DNA of 64,000 nucleotides from Pseudomonas sp. VD-NE ins (GCF_031882575.1 NZ_CP134772.1:2747001-2811000), one strand, 5' to 3'; positions 48,201 through 60,066 are shown, counted from the first letter of the stretch. Program-made: numbers and translations. The notes: generated by a model from the letters alone, not told the origin.

Positions 48201-49643
48201 GACCTCAGTCACAACCGTCTGGACGACTTCAACGCCAGCGCGTTCAGCCGACTGGAAACCCTCAATCTCGCCAACAATGGTCTGCAACATTGGCCAGACG
48301 GAATAATGGAGCTGGAACATCTGCAAACGTTGAACCTGACGCTCAACCGCATCATGAACATACCTGGCTGGCTGTTGGGGGGCGCGCATCAACCACTGGT
48401 TGCCGGCACTGACCTGTCCGAAAATCCACTGCTTCTCAATAGTCTGGAACAGCTCAGGGATTACAGCGTGGCCAACGGTGGTCGCCCTGTGATGGGACTG
48501 TCGCGAGCCACTCTGGATCATGAAATCGTGCAGCGCCAGTTACATGCCGACAGCGAGTCCGATTTTGACTATGAATCGGGGTCCGGGAGCGATGACAGCG
48601 ATGACAGTGATGGCGGGGGGGCCGGTGGCGGCGCAGCGGTTGTGCCGGGTGCAGATGTACATGCGGGTGTCGAGGCACTTGAGGTTATTTCCAGCTCGCG
48701 ACGCGACGTGGCTGCGCCCGCCATGGAAACCTGGCTTGCTTACGCTCCCGCTGATGCACGCGCCGCTCGGCAAGCGTTGTGGCGGCAATTGGCGCAAGAA
48801 GCCAATCATGAGTCGTTCTTTCATTTGCTCTCGACGTTGCCAGATACCCTCGAATACAGATTGTCGGGTGCCGATCTGACTCACCGGGTATGGGAGGTCA
48901 TACAGGCTGCCGCTGAAAATGCCGAGTTGCGGGATCTTTTGTTTGCCAATGCCGAGACCCATGGCACCTGTCCCGATGGGCGCATCCTTTCGTTCAGCGA
49001 ACTGGAAACTCGGGTCTTTGTGTACACCGCCCTGCGCGATACACCCCGTCATCGTGCGGACTTGCGAGGCAGAGCCTTGCTGGATATGACTCGACGCCTG
49101 TTTCGACTCGAAAGGGTCGACAGGCTGGCGGAAGCCGCTGCCGTTAACCAGGACAGAGCGGAGGTGCGTCTGCAGTACCGCATCGGCATGATCCGGGGCT
49201 GGCCGGACGGGCTGGAATTACCGGCGCAACCGGAGCATATGCTGTACGGCACTCCCATCCGGGGGCGGCAACTGGCCAATGCTCGCGCCTCTGTACTGGC
49301 GGATGAAGCGTCGAACATGTTCCTGGAGGATCTGAGCGCGCGTGATTACTGGGGCGCGTACCTGCAAGAACAATATCCCGCTGAGTTCGAGGCGCTTGAA
49401 CAGAGCGCCACAACGCGCCAGGAGGAGGTCGAGGATGCATATCCCGACAGAAACGACAGTGCCGAATCGCTCCAGACTTATCTCGATGCGATGCAAGCGC
49501 TAAGGATCGAACTGGCCGATGCGCGCTCCGCGACGCTGCAGGCGCTGACACGCCAGGAAATGCAGAAATTGGCAGGAGCGCATGAAGAGGGGCTGCAGCC
49601 GGGCCCTTCGTCACCGCAACCGGGGCCCTCGTGGCGGCCGTGA
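42276..49643 (+). CDS. Giant DUF6543-LRR-NEL E3 ubiquitin ligase-like protein 3
   Basis: This 2455-residue paralog of the preceding gene has the same order. The DUF6543 region starts EKNAPQWLTDATTQ and the hydrophobic hairpin is MVSMFVPVLGEVMMVVMAGQ. Three LRR modules lie at about 1206-1368, 1551-1708 and 1895-2048, and a NEL domain runs from about 2148. The catalytic motif is intact: AETHGTCPDGR with Cys2232 and Asp2234. Unlike protein 2, it has an Asp/Ser/Gly-rich linker (SGSGSDDSDDSDGGGAGGGA, about 2095-2120) between the LRRs and the NEL domain. The ATG at 42276 is preceded by AAGGAG; a GTG two codons upstream is less likely. Sequence collinearity implies tandem duplication. Confidence 0.88.
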   Translation: MIAIPPDPVSAQPVSPTPPANENRPVKLAATRSLHGVFLEKNAPQWLTDATTQRRDALKNVSTVLPSWYQDATPAQRTALSDSFKASVDAQNRLDKRMSTFEPVEAFAKPLLIKALKDQYQVQVDVEKTLLCLKRPVEMGVLKIELASFELFKLSLLDAALHNFEAYECAADAFHSTSGFVVATTTPDTYESVSPGLTVSQFLGLCRRLDIGKQYQTYLQGFFHPTDAAAEAELRERFISSQKATLRAAAEQALLQKDIEPADHAMIVSVIDGQMHPWIGEKPVWFADLGVMKKRMTGCVVFDICEKYRYSDEVIVYIPHDPEHPLKRYSSAQMRDEFKRLLTARDAAQASSAQPTSYQRFLSQFLPYDQRPYYFSQFTKKADDSPNDAWRLKRNPWLAFIESITPGSVFTRIRELPPERNVKLVPEPDPYIAASTVSREGRGIWAPNEDLWEYLYKQNCKKVLADARSHAVPTADVDVKAREAKLAHLMQIGMLGLNMVSMFVPVLGEVMMVVMAGQLLYETLEGAIEWSEGDRRAAKDHLIDVAENLAQIVVMAGVGVGVRKFSAASPVPVIEQLSPVKLPNGQTRLWKPDLGAYESTVTLEASPGPNMQGQYVIDGKTFIRQDGKVYEQFYDESISKWRIRHPTDASAYQPVLESNGRGAWRHSLERPLAWDRLTLLRRMGHVTDVFSDAELIKAGDISGVSDNALRKMHLDNAVPPPELTQAMQLFKADADTARVMEQLQGTQPIDEMYFYALPLVTEMPRWPANRVLEVFEGPQMSGKSVKYGSERRVRGVSVKAPIQVTRPEILSGDMPARILAQLDESEITRLLGGEGARVHDARPAEFGKQMAAHAQTRQPAIHDSIYKGTEPVDARVTLLQNACPGLSDAAAQEILVHSHTDDLARLGSPHRVPLRMLEDARWYARRSRQVTAYAGLRSENIASADSRHLALHTLERLPGWPDTVRLEVREGKDSGTLLDSIGSETAREKKYLIKKGPQFQAFNDRGEELNSLPRSAGNFYASIMHALPDDARRSLGMPEVSQWPELQKKIIEYADQHYSTTLAFLEPQGKWFKAPVRVSETLTGYAASGRGPRLNPALSARARDIYPDLTERQADDFILQRVRAGDTESQIAEMLQNRSDEWNNLETTLDQWVEHSTAARGEQGHRLRTAQALKACWRKAPLAAEMPGADQLAFITYDPLPALAADFTHVRKLTIGGNGMTDGNAEAFLALLPNVEKLSLGQRSNHYGIYALQQMALTTLPEAVTRMASLKSLKFRTAAFALAISFPARLRALTGLEELHLNYAGLFTPAPVLELAPLTHLEKIKIEGLSLVQWPAYVQGLPALQRLDLSRTAINSIPDSLYTGHERLWAGLSLDWSRFSHEAFKPAYEYVKKYMGELGHLVDLDLMVRRYCAGELEFLTGEAGHINPLPARIMNLWNTPETRLNAVEALRAEHAGIFRQFYLPTASDGLRTTMLLPRWQTQPNARVLRALEKNWRAAIRKRYSLDSNVQPPGPLERELPVNRDDAGVFELYDSTWTQNEITVSELPRLPAGTFSHVRTVRLDRMVAPVEQVRDFLMAFSGVRNLEITSSVLTEVPFRPGDLAQLTRLDLSFNQIESTPALQSRINGLINLEHLSMRLNRLTELDVSGLTRLKTLNLSSNALGAWPRGAENLPQLKWLDLRYNNIAALPKSVLGHADMLLRTSLMTNNPFSVEGAAALTAAQGRIESARGLPIGALGQFDLQPVPLLMPPGEMPAETAFSLVERLLPPLLETTVVEGPAGFAQRVQDLNPILSPEEAQQCVARLRLEGLTDAGIDARLREWQETAVSLTRELNGWIFAREANVYGSLVSAYSREMAALKIRECWQDGVTGHVDGAGQTLNLTGVHTGDLPPLSTVLSHVRTLNLTGTRFTLQSFSGFCQAFPEVTTLTLNGNALEVLPGGVGNLSQLSRLELSGNRFGDAQSVYSQVGGDRLRWLDLSHNRLDDFNASAFSRLETLNLANNGLQHWPDGIMELEHLQTLNLTLNRIMNIPGWLLGGAHQPLVAGTDLSENPLLLNSLEQLRDYSVANGGRPVMGLSRATLDHEIVQRQLHADSESDFDYESGSGSDDSDDSDGGGAGGGAAVVPGADVHAGVEALEVISSSRRDVAAPAMETWLAYAPADARAARQALWRQLAQEANHESFFHLLSTLPDTLEYRLSGADLTHRVWEVIQAAAENAELRDLLFANAETHGTCPDGRILSFSELETRVFVYTALRDTPRHRADLRGRALLDMTRRLFRLERVDRLAEAAAVNQDRAEVRLQYRIGMIRGWPDGLELPAQPEHMLYGTPIRGRQLANARASVLADEASNMFLEDLSARDYWGAYLQEQYPAEFEALEQSATTRQEEVEDAYPDRNDSAESLQTYLDAMQALRIELADARSATLQALTRQEMQKLAGAHEEGLQPGPSSPQPGPSWRP

Positions 49644-49657
49644 CGCAGTGATGGGGC

Positions 49658-49686
49658 GGGCCTGGGAGCAGAAGGCTCCCAGGCCC
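49658..49686. terminator. Strong hairpin between convergent NEL protein 3 and metH
   Basis: GGGCCTGGGAGC (49658-49669) and GCTCCCAGGCCC (49675-49686) form a 12-bp perfect stem with loop AGAAG. There is no long T run, but its position between two convergent stops suggests a termination or mRNA 3'-end role. Confidence 0.6.
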
Positions 49687-49696
49687 TTGGCCGGAC

Positions 49697-53407
<3,711 letters not shown>

Positions 53408-53562
53408 TTGGACTACTCGGAAAGACCATTACGAAGGAGCGGGATCATAGCAAACCTGTGCGCTTTTGGAGCATGCGGGGCTTTTGCATGAATATCGCTC
53501 ATGTTGGTACGAGCGTCATACTGTAGACTCGCGGCGTTTTTTTCAGGATCGGGATCAAGGGC

Positions 53563-55845
53563 ATGTCGTACCGCGTCATCAGCATTGTTTTGCTGTTCTT
53601 AAGCTGGGGCGCCGTTGCGCAAGAGCCCTCGATCTCATACAGCCGTGATATCCAACCGATCTTCACCGAGAAGTGCGTGGCCTGCCATGCCTGCTACGAC
53701 TCGGCCTGCCAGTTGAATCTGGGCAGTGGCGAGGGCGCGGCCCGTGGCGCGAGCAAGATGCCGGTCTACGACGGCGAACGCACACAAGCGGCGCCGACTA
53801 CCCGACTGTTCTACGACGCCTTCGGCAAACGTGCCTGGCAGCAGAAAGACTTCTATTCAGTGCTCGATGCCCAGGGCAGTCAGGCCGCGCTGATGGCGCG
53901 CATGCTCGAGCTGGGCCATAAAACGCCGCTGACGCCCAACGCCAAACTGCCTGAAGACATTGTGCTGGGCCTGAATCGCGAGAACATGTGCGCGTTGCCT
54001 GCCGAATTTGAGGGTTATGCCGGTGCGCATCCGAAAGAAGGCATGCCGCTGGCGGTGACCGGGCTGACCGATCAGCAATATCAGACGTTGCAGCGTTGGC
54101 TGGCATCCGGAGCGCCGATTGACGAGCAAGGCCTGGCGCCGAGCGCGAAAGAGGCGTTGCAGATCGTCCAGTGGGAAAATCTGCTCAATACTCCAGGCGC
54201 CCGGCAGAGTCTGGTCGGCCGCTGGCTGTACGAGCACTTGTACCTCGCGCACCTCTATTTCAAGGATGGTGAGCCGGGGCATTACTTCCAGTGGGTGCGT
54301 TCGCGCACGCCGACCGGGCAGCCGATCGACCTGATCGCCACCCGTCGCCCCAACGACGATCCGGGCACCCAGGTGTATTACCGCTTGTGGCCGGTGCAAG
54401 GGGTGATCGTGCACAAGACCCACATCACCTACCCGCTGAGCGCGGCGAAGATGGCGCGGGTGAAAAGCCTGTTTTATAGCGGCAACTGGCAGGTCAACGC
54501 GCTGCCCGGTTACGGCCCGCAGAGCCGCGCCAATCCATTTGCCACGTTCGAAGCGATTCCGGCGCAGGCGCGTTATCAGTTCATGCTCGATAACGCCGAA
54601 TACTTTGTCCGCACCTTTATTCGCGGCCCGGTGTGCCGTGGGCAGATTGCGACCGACGTGATTCGTGACAACTTCTGGGCGCTGTTCCAGGCGCCGGAAC
54701 ACGACCTCTATATCACCGACCCGAACTATCGCGGCCAGGCCACGCCGTTGCTGGCCATGCCCGGGCAGAACGACGATGTCGGCAGTGTGTTGAGCCTGTG
54801 GCGCAACTACCGCGACAAGCGCAATGAATATGAGGCCCTGCGCCGCGACAGCTACGCCGATCTCCCGGCCCCGAGCTGGTCGACCCTGTGGGCCGGCAAT
54901 GACAACGCGTTGCTGAGTATTTTCCGTCACTTCGACAGCGCTTCGGTGACCAAAGGCCTGATTGGCGAGGTGCCGCAGACGATGTGGCTGTTTGACTATC
55001 CGCTGCTCGAACGCACCTATTACCAGTTGGCAGTCAACTTCGACGTGTTTGGCAACGTCTCGCATCAGGCGCAAACCCGGTTGTATTTCGACCTGATCCG
55101 CAACGGCGCCGAGCAAAACTTCCTGCGCCTGATGCCTGCCGACTCTCGTGAGGATTTCCTCGACGATTGGTACCAGAGCAGCGGCCAGTTCAAGATGTGG
55201 CTCGATTATGAGGCGATCGATGACGACAAACCGACCGCGCTGAAGCTCGATGAGAAAAACCCGAAATACGACTTCGCCATGCAATTGTTGGCGCGTTACG
55301 GCGATCTCAATGCGCGCCCGGACCCAATCAATCGCTGCGATGGCGCCTACTGCTCGCGGCCGAATATCGACCCGGCGCTGCAAAATGCCGAGCAGGCGCT
55401 GAGCCGCCTGACTTCGCGTCCGGCGGCCGGTTTGAAGGTTATCGATCAGTTGCCGGAAGCAACGATGCTGCGCATTGAAACCGCCAGCGGCAAACGCGAG
55501 GTCTACAGCCTGATGCGCAACCGCGCGCACAGCAACGTAGCGTTCCTGCTCGGTGAATCACTGCGCTATCAGCCTGGGCTGGACACCCTCACGATTTATC
55601 CGGGCGTGCTCAGCAGTTATCCGAATTTCATCTTCAATATCCCTGCCGCTCAAGTGCCTGAATTTGTCGATGCCATGGAAAACGCCAAGGATGCCAATCG
55701 CTTCGAGAAAATCGTCGAACGCTGGGGAATCCGTCGCAGTCATCCGCAATTCTGGTTCTATTTCCATGATCTGAGCCAGTATCTGCACGAAACCGACCCG
55801 GTGGAAGAGGGCGTGCTGGACATGAACCGCTACGAGAATCTTTGA
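53563..55845 (+). CDS. cti: Fatty acid cis/trans isomerase
   Basis: This 760-residue periplasmic enzyme converts cis- to trans-unsaturated fatty acids of membrane phospholipids, giving rapid protection against solvents and heat in pseudomonads. It has a signal peptide (MSYRVISIVLLFLSWGAVAQ) and the c-type heme motif C38-V-A-C41-H42 (EKCVACHACYDSACQLNLGS), diagnostic for Cti. The length fits the family. It is divergent from metH across a 155-bp gap with a TACTGT-like -10. A REP pair follows the gene. Confidence 0.95.
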   Translation: MSYRVISIVLLFLSWGAVAQEPSISYSRDIQPIFTEKCVACHACYDSACQLNLGSGEGAARGASKMPVYDGERTQAAPTTRLFYDAFGKRAWQQKDFYSVLDAQGSQAALMARMLELGHKTPLTPNAKLPEDIVLGLNRENMCALPAEFEGYAGAHPKEGMPLAVTGLTDQQYQTLQRWLASGAPIDEQGLAPSAKEALQIVQWENLLNTPGARQSLVGRWLYEHLYLAHLYFKDGEPGHYFQWVRSRTPTGQPIDLIATRRPNDDPGTQVYYRLWPVQGVIVHKTHITYPLSAAKMARVKSLFYSGNWQVNALPGYGPQSRANPFATFEAIPAQARYQFMLDNAEYFVRTFIRGPVCRGQIATDVIRDNFWALFQAPEHDLYITDPNYRGQATPLLAMPGQNDDVGSVLSLWRNYRDKRNEYEALRRDSYADLPAPSWSTLWAGNDNALLSIFRHFDSASVTKGLIGEVPQTMWLFDYPLLERTYYQLAVNFDVFGNVSHQAQTRLYFDLIRNGAEQNFLRLMPADSREDFLDDWYQSSGQFKMWLDYEAIDDDKPTALKLDEKNPKYDFAMQLLARYGDLNARPDPINRCDGAYCSRPNIDPALQNAEQALSRLTSRPAAGLKVIDQLPEATMLRIETASGKREVYSLMRNRAHSNVAFLLGESLRYQPGLDTLTIYPGVLSSYPNFIFNIPAAQVPEFVDAMENAKDANRFEKIVERWGIRRSHPQFWFYFHDLSQYLHETDPVEEGVLDMNRYENL

Positions 55846-55892
55846 TCGTTTGAGATTGGCCTGCTGTCACAGATTTTGAGCAATCCTCATTT

Positions 55893-55986
55893 CCTGTGGG
55901 AGCGGGCTTGCCCGCGAAGGCGGAGTGTCAGCCAGCATCAATGTTGAATGTGACTGCCTCTTCGCGGGCAAGCCCACTCCCACAGG
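55893..55986. repeat. REP inverted pair
   Basis: CCTGTGGGAGCGGGCTTGCC...CGCGAAGG (55893-55920) and the near reverse complement TTCGCGGGCAAGCCCACTCC...CACAGGG (55961-55986) lie 40 bp apart, between cti and the acyltransferase gene. Confidence 0.9.
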
Positions 55987-56025
55987 GTTCAGTGGTGTTT
56001 TAGAGACTGTGAGCAGGAGCGGGCG

Positions 56026-57048
56026 ATGTTGATTTCAGTGCAAGCCCTGCGTGCGCTTGCAGCGTGGGCGGTGGTCTGCCATCACTTCATGCAGATTTTC
56101 TTCGACTTCCAGGCACGCGGGCCGATCGGGCAGCTGTTCATCGACAAGGGCGCGGTGGGCGTCGACATCTTCTTTGTCATCAGCGGTCTGGTGATTTTCC
56201 TCTCGACCGAAAACAAAGCGCTGCCGCCCGCGCGTTTCCTGCTGTATCGGCTTTTTCGCATCGTCCCGGCGTACTGGCTTTACACGCTGTTGATGGCACT
56301 GCTGGTGGTATTCGCCCAGCCGTTACTGCCGGATCAGACGGTGGACTGGGGCCATCTGTTGCTGTCGTTGCTGTTCATTCCTACCGAGAATCCCGGCGGC
56401 TACGGCATCTATCCGACGTTGAATGTCGGCTGGACGTTGAATTACGAAATGCTTTTCTACCTGCTGTTTGCCTGGGCGCTGCTGTTTCGCTTGCAGGTGC
56501 GGTTGTTGGTGGTCGCGGCGCTGTTGTTTGCCGTGTGTCAGGCCTGGACCGGGTTCGGCTGGGTCAGCGCGTTCTATCGCTCGGACATCGTTTACGAGTT
56601 TCTGCTGGGGATCGGCATTGGCATGCTCTATCGCCGGGGCTGGATCGGCGCCGGTTTATGGTTGCCGCTGGCTGGCATCATCGCGGCACTGCTGACGATC
56701 TATCATTTGGCACCGGCGCCGCGGTTGCTCAACTGGGGTTTGCCCAGTGCGGTGTTGGTGTTGTCCTGCATGGCGCTGGAGCGGTATGTCGAGCGCAGTC
56801 GCGTGCTCAAACTGCTCGGCGATTGCTCGTATTCGGTGTATCTGATGCACGTTCTGGTGTTGTCGGCGGGTGGTTTTATCGCGCGGCGCTACGGTATCAA
56901 CCCGTATTTGATGTTTGTCGTGTGCGCGCTGGCCATCGGCGTTGGCTCCTGGTTGAGCTACGAATGGGTGGAAAAACGCAGCTATCGCTGGCTCAAGGCG
57001 CGGATCGACGACGGGGCGGACGAGAATCTTTCCCGACAAAAATACTAG
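56026..57048 (+). CDS. Acyltransferase 3 family membrane protein
   Basis: This 340-residue polytopic inner-membrane protein has the acyltransferase 3 (OafA/NodX-like) signature. The start ISVQALRALAAWAVVCHHFM contains the catalytic-type His and the Arg of the R-x10-H pattern. FVISGLVIF, RFLLYRLFRIVPAYWLYTLL and C-terminal helices ending in YEWVEKRSYRWLKARI follow. Such enzymes acetylate surface polysaccharides or other envelope glycans. AGCAGGAG lies upstream of the ATG. No polysaccharide cluster is adjacent, so the acceptor is unknown. Confidence 0.9.
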   Translation: MLISVQALRALAAWAVVCHHFMQIFFDFQARGPIGQLFIDKGAVGVDIFFVISGLVIFLSTENKALPPARFLLYRLFRIVPAYWLYTLLMALLVVFAQPLLPDQTVDWGHLLLSLLFIPTENPGGYGIYPTLNVGWTLNYEMLFYLLFAWALLFRLQVRLLVVAALLFAVCQAWTGFGWVSAFYRSDIVYEFLLGIGIGMLYRRGWIGAGLWLPLAGIIAALLTIYHLAPAPRLLNWGLPSAVLVLSCMALERYVERSRVLKLLGDCSYSVYLMHVLVLSAGGFIARRYGINPYLMFVVCALAIGVGSWLSYEWVEKRSYRWLKARIDDGADENLSRQKY

Positions 57049-57690
<642 letters not shown>

Positions 57691-57710
57691 GGTGTTCGCT
57701 GCGGACATGA

Positions 57711-57740
57711 AAAACGGCGCCCCGTGAGCGCCGTTTTTTT
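57711..57740 (+). terminator. Rho-independent terminator of nfuA
   Basis: AAAACGGCGC, a short loop and GCGCCGTTTT extended by a seven-T run lie 20 bp after the nfuA stop codon. Confidence 0.92.
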
Positions 57741-57773
57741 ATGGGTGAGTTTTTTATGGATGAAATGTACTGA

Positions 57774-57847
57774 CGCCTTCGCGAGCAGGCTCGCTCCCAC
57801 TTTTGGAATGAGGTCAAATGTGGGAGCGAGCCTGCTCGCGAAAGGGC
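57774..57847. repeat. REP inverted pair (GAGCAGGCTCGCTCCCAC type)
   Basis: CCTTCGCGAGCAGGCTCGCT...CCCAC and its reverse complement GTGGGAGCGAGCCTGCTCGC...GAAAGG lie about 15 bp apart, between the convergent nfuA and cobM genes. Confidence 0.9.
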
Positions 57848-57849
57848 CT

Positions 57850-58596
57850 TCAAGGGCGATAGAGGTGAGCATGCCCAGCGCGATACAACGATGACTCGCT
57901 AAACACCTCACTGCCCAAAACGCGCCCAACCAGAATCAACGCCGTACGCCGAAACCCTTTGGCCTCGACCTTCCCGGCGATATCCGCCAGCGTTCCCACC
58001 ACCCAATCCTGATCCGGCCACGTCGCCCGGTGAATCACCGCAATCGGGCAGTCCGCGCCGTAATGCGGCAGCAGTTCCGCCAGAATCTTCTGCAGATGGT
58101 TAACCCCCAGATGAATCGCCATCGTCGCACCATGCTGCGCCAGACTGCCGAGCTCTTCGCCTGCCGGCATCGCGGTCTTGTCGGCGTAGCGGGTCAGAAT
58201 CACGCTTTGCGACACGTCCGGCAACGTCAGCTCCGCACCGAGTAACGCCGCACAGGCTGCCGTTGCCGTCACTCCCGGAATGATCTCGAACGGAATATCC
58301 AGCTCGCGCAGATAACGGATCTGCTCACCGATCGCGCCATACAGACTCGGATCGCCGGAATGCACCCGCGCCACATCCTGACCCTTGGCGCGTGCGGTCT
58401 TGATCAGTTCGATGATCTGCTCCAGATGCAGTTCAGCGCTGTTCACCACCATTTCCGCCTGATGGCCATCGAGTACTGCAGCAGGCACCAGCGAGCCTGC
58501 GTAGATAATCACCGGGCAGCTGCGGATCAGCCGCTGGCCTTTGACGGTAATCAATTCCGGGTCGCCGGGGCCGGCGCCGATGAAGTAGACGGTCAT
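57850..58596 (-). CDS. cobM: Precorrin-4 C11-methyltransferase
   Basis: This 248-residue SAM-dependent tetrapyrrole methylase of the aerobic cobalamin pathway methylates C11 of precorrin-4. Family motifs are VYFIGAGPGDPELITVKGQR at the start, VVNSAELHLEQI, RVHSGDPSLYGAIGEQ, IPGVTATAACAALLGAELTL and GATMAIHLGV. The ATG at 58596 has AGGATT upstream; a longer open frame to 58644 lacks homology. It is the last gene of the riboswitch-controlled cbtB-cbtA-cobE-cobM string, 81 bp after cobE. Confidence 0.93.
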   Translation of the reverse strand: MTVYFIGAGPGDPELITVKGQRLIRSCPVIIYAGSLVPAAVLDGHQAEMVVNSAELHLEQIIELIKTARAKGQDVARVHSGDPSLYGAIGEQIRYLRELDIPFEIIPGVTATAACAALLGAELTLPDVSQSVILTRYADKTAMPAGEELGSLAQHGATMAIHLGVNHLQKILAELLPHYGADCPIAVIHRATWPDQDWVVGTLADIAGKVEAKGFRRTALILVGRVLGSEVFSESSLYRAGHAHLYRP

Positions 58597-58677
58597 CGTT
58601 GAATCCTGAGTAAAAGAGGGCACAACCGCGTTGCAGATGAACAACGCTCATGATCAATGGCGGGGATTATCGGAATT

Positions 58678-59091
58678 TTACGCCGCGCCGGCCAATGCCA
58701 ACGTGGCCTGAGCGTATTTCTGCCGGGAAATCAGCAATTTTGCCGGAGCCTGAATCAGCTGTTCGGCGAGTGCCAACGCTGCACTTTCCGCCACGCCGTA
58801 GCAACCGGTGCGCTCGTAGGCAATTTGCGAATGGTGGCTGAGTCGTTGCTGATAACTGGCCAGTTCTTCGCTGCTGAAGTACAGCAAGGGCAGGGCCAGT
58901 TGCGTGGCAAGTTCTTGCAGGCCCGGCTCGTCGCGCTTCAGGTCGATGCTGGCCAATGCCTTGACCGCTTCAAGCTCTATGCGATGCGCCTGTAAGGCTT
59001 GGTCGAGTAACGCGCGCAGCGTGCTGGCCGGGCAGCCGCGCTGGCAGCCCAGACCGACCACGAAGGTCGGCGCTGCGCTGTCATCGGTCAT
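58678..59091 (-). CDS. cobE: Cobalamin biosynthesis protein CobE (CbiG C-terminal family)
   Basis: This 137-residue protein has the CobE/CbiG-C fold: VVGLGCQRGCPASTLRALLD, ASIDLKRDEPGLQELATQLA, LYFSSEELASYQ and GVAESAALALA. It participates in the early corrin steps; its precise role in the aerobic pathway is unclear. The ATG at 59091 overlaps the cbtA stop as ATGA, so translation is coupled. Confidence 0.92.
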   Translation of the reverse strand: MTDDSAAPTFVVGLGCQRGCPASTLRALLDQALQAHRIELEAVKALASIDLKRDEPGLQELATQLALPLLYFSSEELASYQQRLSHHSQIAYERTGCYGVAESAALALAEQLIQAPAKLLISRQKYAQATLALAGAA

Positions 59092-59786
59092 GCGTGGTAT
59101 TGGCCAGCGCTTTTGCGGCGGAACAACCAGGCGCTGATCAGGCCCAAGGCGAGCCAGAACGCCACGTTGGTCAACTGCGAAGCGATTTTGAACTGAGCTT
59201 CCAATGCCTCGGGGGCGAGCATCGAATGCACTTCCGGTTGCGGCGCGCCGATCACGTGCGGCACGGCGAGGATGGCCACGCCGAGGATCTTCATCAGCCA
59301 GTGGCGGCTGAACACGATGAGAGCCAGGCCGGCAGCGGTCGAAGCGGCCGTGCCGATCCACCACGTCTGCCGCGAAGCCAGATCGGCTGCAGCGGTGCCG
59401 GGCAGTTCAGGCGGCAGGCCCAAGGTCGGCGCAAGCACGAACGTCGCATAACCGGCCAGACCCCAGAGCAGACCTTGCGAGGTTTTTGTCGGTGCACGCA
59501 GGGTGTAGAGGCCGGCGAGCATCAGGGCGAAACCGACGGCCACCACCAGATTGCCGCCCGTGGTCGAAACCACGCGCTGCCAGCCGTCTTCCGGCTCCCA
59601 GGCGTCGGCATCGTGGGTGTGCGCAGCCACGCCAGCGGCGTGTTCGTGAACCGCCACCGGCTCGGACTTCTCGAAGGTTTCCGCCTGCAGAATCAGCGGC
59701 GAGACCCAAAAGCTTTGCAGCAGGGTGAGGAGCAGGGCGGCCAGCAGACCGGTGAAACCTGCGGTTTGCGCAATACGCTTGATCAT
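59088..59786 (-). CDS. cbtA: CbtA family cobalt transporter subunit
   Basis: This 232-residue membrane protein has about five hydrophobic segments (TAGFTGLLAALLLTLLQSFW, LVVAVGFALMLAGLYTL, GLLWGLAGYATFVLAPTLGL, TWWIGTAASTAAGLALIVF, FWLALGLISAWLF) and a His-rich periplasmic stretch (HEHAAGVAAHTHDAD) that may bind cobalt. CbtAB are predicted B12-regulated cobalt uptake proteins. The ATG at 59786 was chosen; a GTG seven codons upstream is possible. It is followed by cobE with an ATGA overlap and preceded by cbtB. Confidence 0.92.
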   Translation of the reverse strand: MIKRIAQTAGFTGLLAALLLTLLQSFWVSPLILQAETFEKSEPVAVHEHAAGVAAHTHDADAWEPEDGWQRVVSTTGGNLVVAVGFALMLAGLYTLRAPTKTSQGLLWGLAGYATFVLAPTLGLPPELPGTAAADLASRQTWWIGTAASTAAGLALIVFSRHWLMKILGVAILAVPHVIGAPQPEVHSMLAPEALEAQFKIASQLTNVAFWLALGLISAWLFRRKSAGQYHA

Positions 59787-59797
59787 GTCGGCAGGTC

Positions 59798-59995
59798 TCA
59801 GTGGCACGGGAACGCGGCGCTGTGGCGGGTATCGTGGGCGGCGTTGTGCACCGCTTCGATGTGCGAGAAACCGGCGAAGTAGACCAGGCTGGCGCCGAGG
59901 ATCGACGCAAAGATCGCGGCGCTCAGGCGTTGGCTCAGGGTGGCGGTGCTGGTGATTTTGTCCGTGTTGCTGCCGGTGCTGCTGATGATCGACAT
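59798..59995 (-). CDS. cbtB: CbtB family cobalt transporter subunit
   Basis: This 65-residue single-helix membrane protein (LSAAIFASILGASLVYFAGF) has the conserved C-terminal metal-binding-type motif HNAAHDTRHSAAFPCH. This is the signature of CbtB, the small partner of CbtA. It is the first gene after the cobalamin riboswitch and its terminator, so it and the downstream genes should be repressed when B12 is plentiful. Confidence 0.93.
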   Translation of the reverse strand: MSIISSTGSNTDKITSTATLSQRLSAAIFASILGASLVYFAGFSHIEAVHNAAHDTRHSAAFPCH

Positions 59996-60037
59996 GGCGC
60001 TTCCCTCTGGAGTGTCAGCGGGTGATTTGAGCGCATG

Positions 60038-60066
60038 AAAACCCCTGCGGGTCGGGCTCGCAGAGG
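60038..60066 (-). terminator. Riboswitch expression-platform terminator before cbtB
   Basis: On the minus strand CCTCTGCG, a 9-base loop and CGCAGGGG are followed by TTTT, 42 bp before the cbtB start and about 65 bp after the riboswitch core. This suggests B12-dependent transcription attenuation. Confidence 0.7.

Noticed and set aside
25834..49643. Reading the giant proteins as polymorphic bacterial toxins with immunity genes
   Set aside because: No small gene follows any of them on the same strand, and the C-terminal domain matches NEL ubiquitin ligases, which act in eukaryotic hosts.
53408..53562. Possible B12 or SAM/SAH riboswitch before metH
   Set aside because: No B12 box, conserved aptamer core or suitable space was seen in the 155-bp divergent gap.
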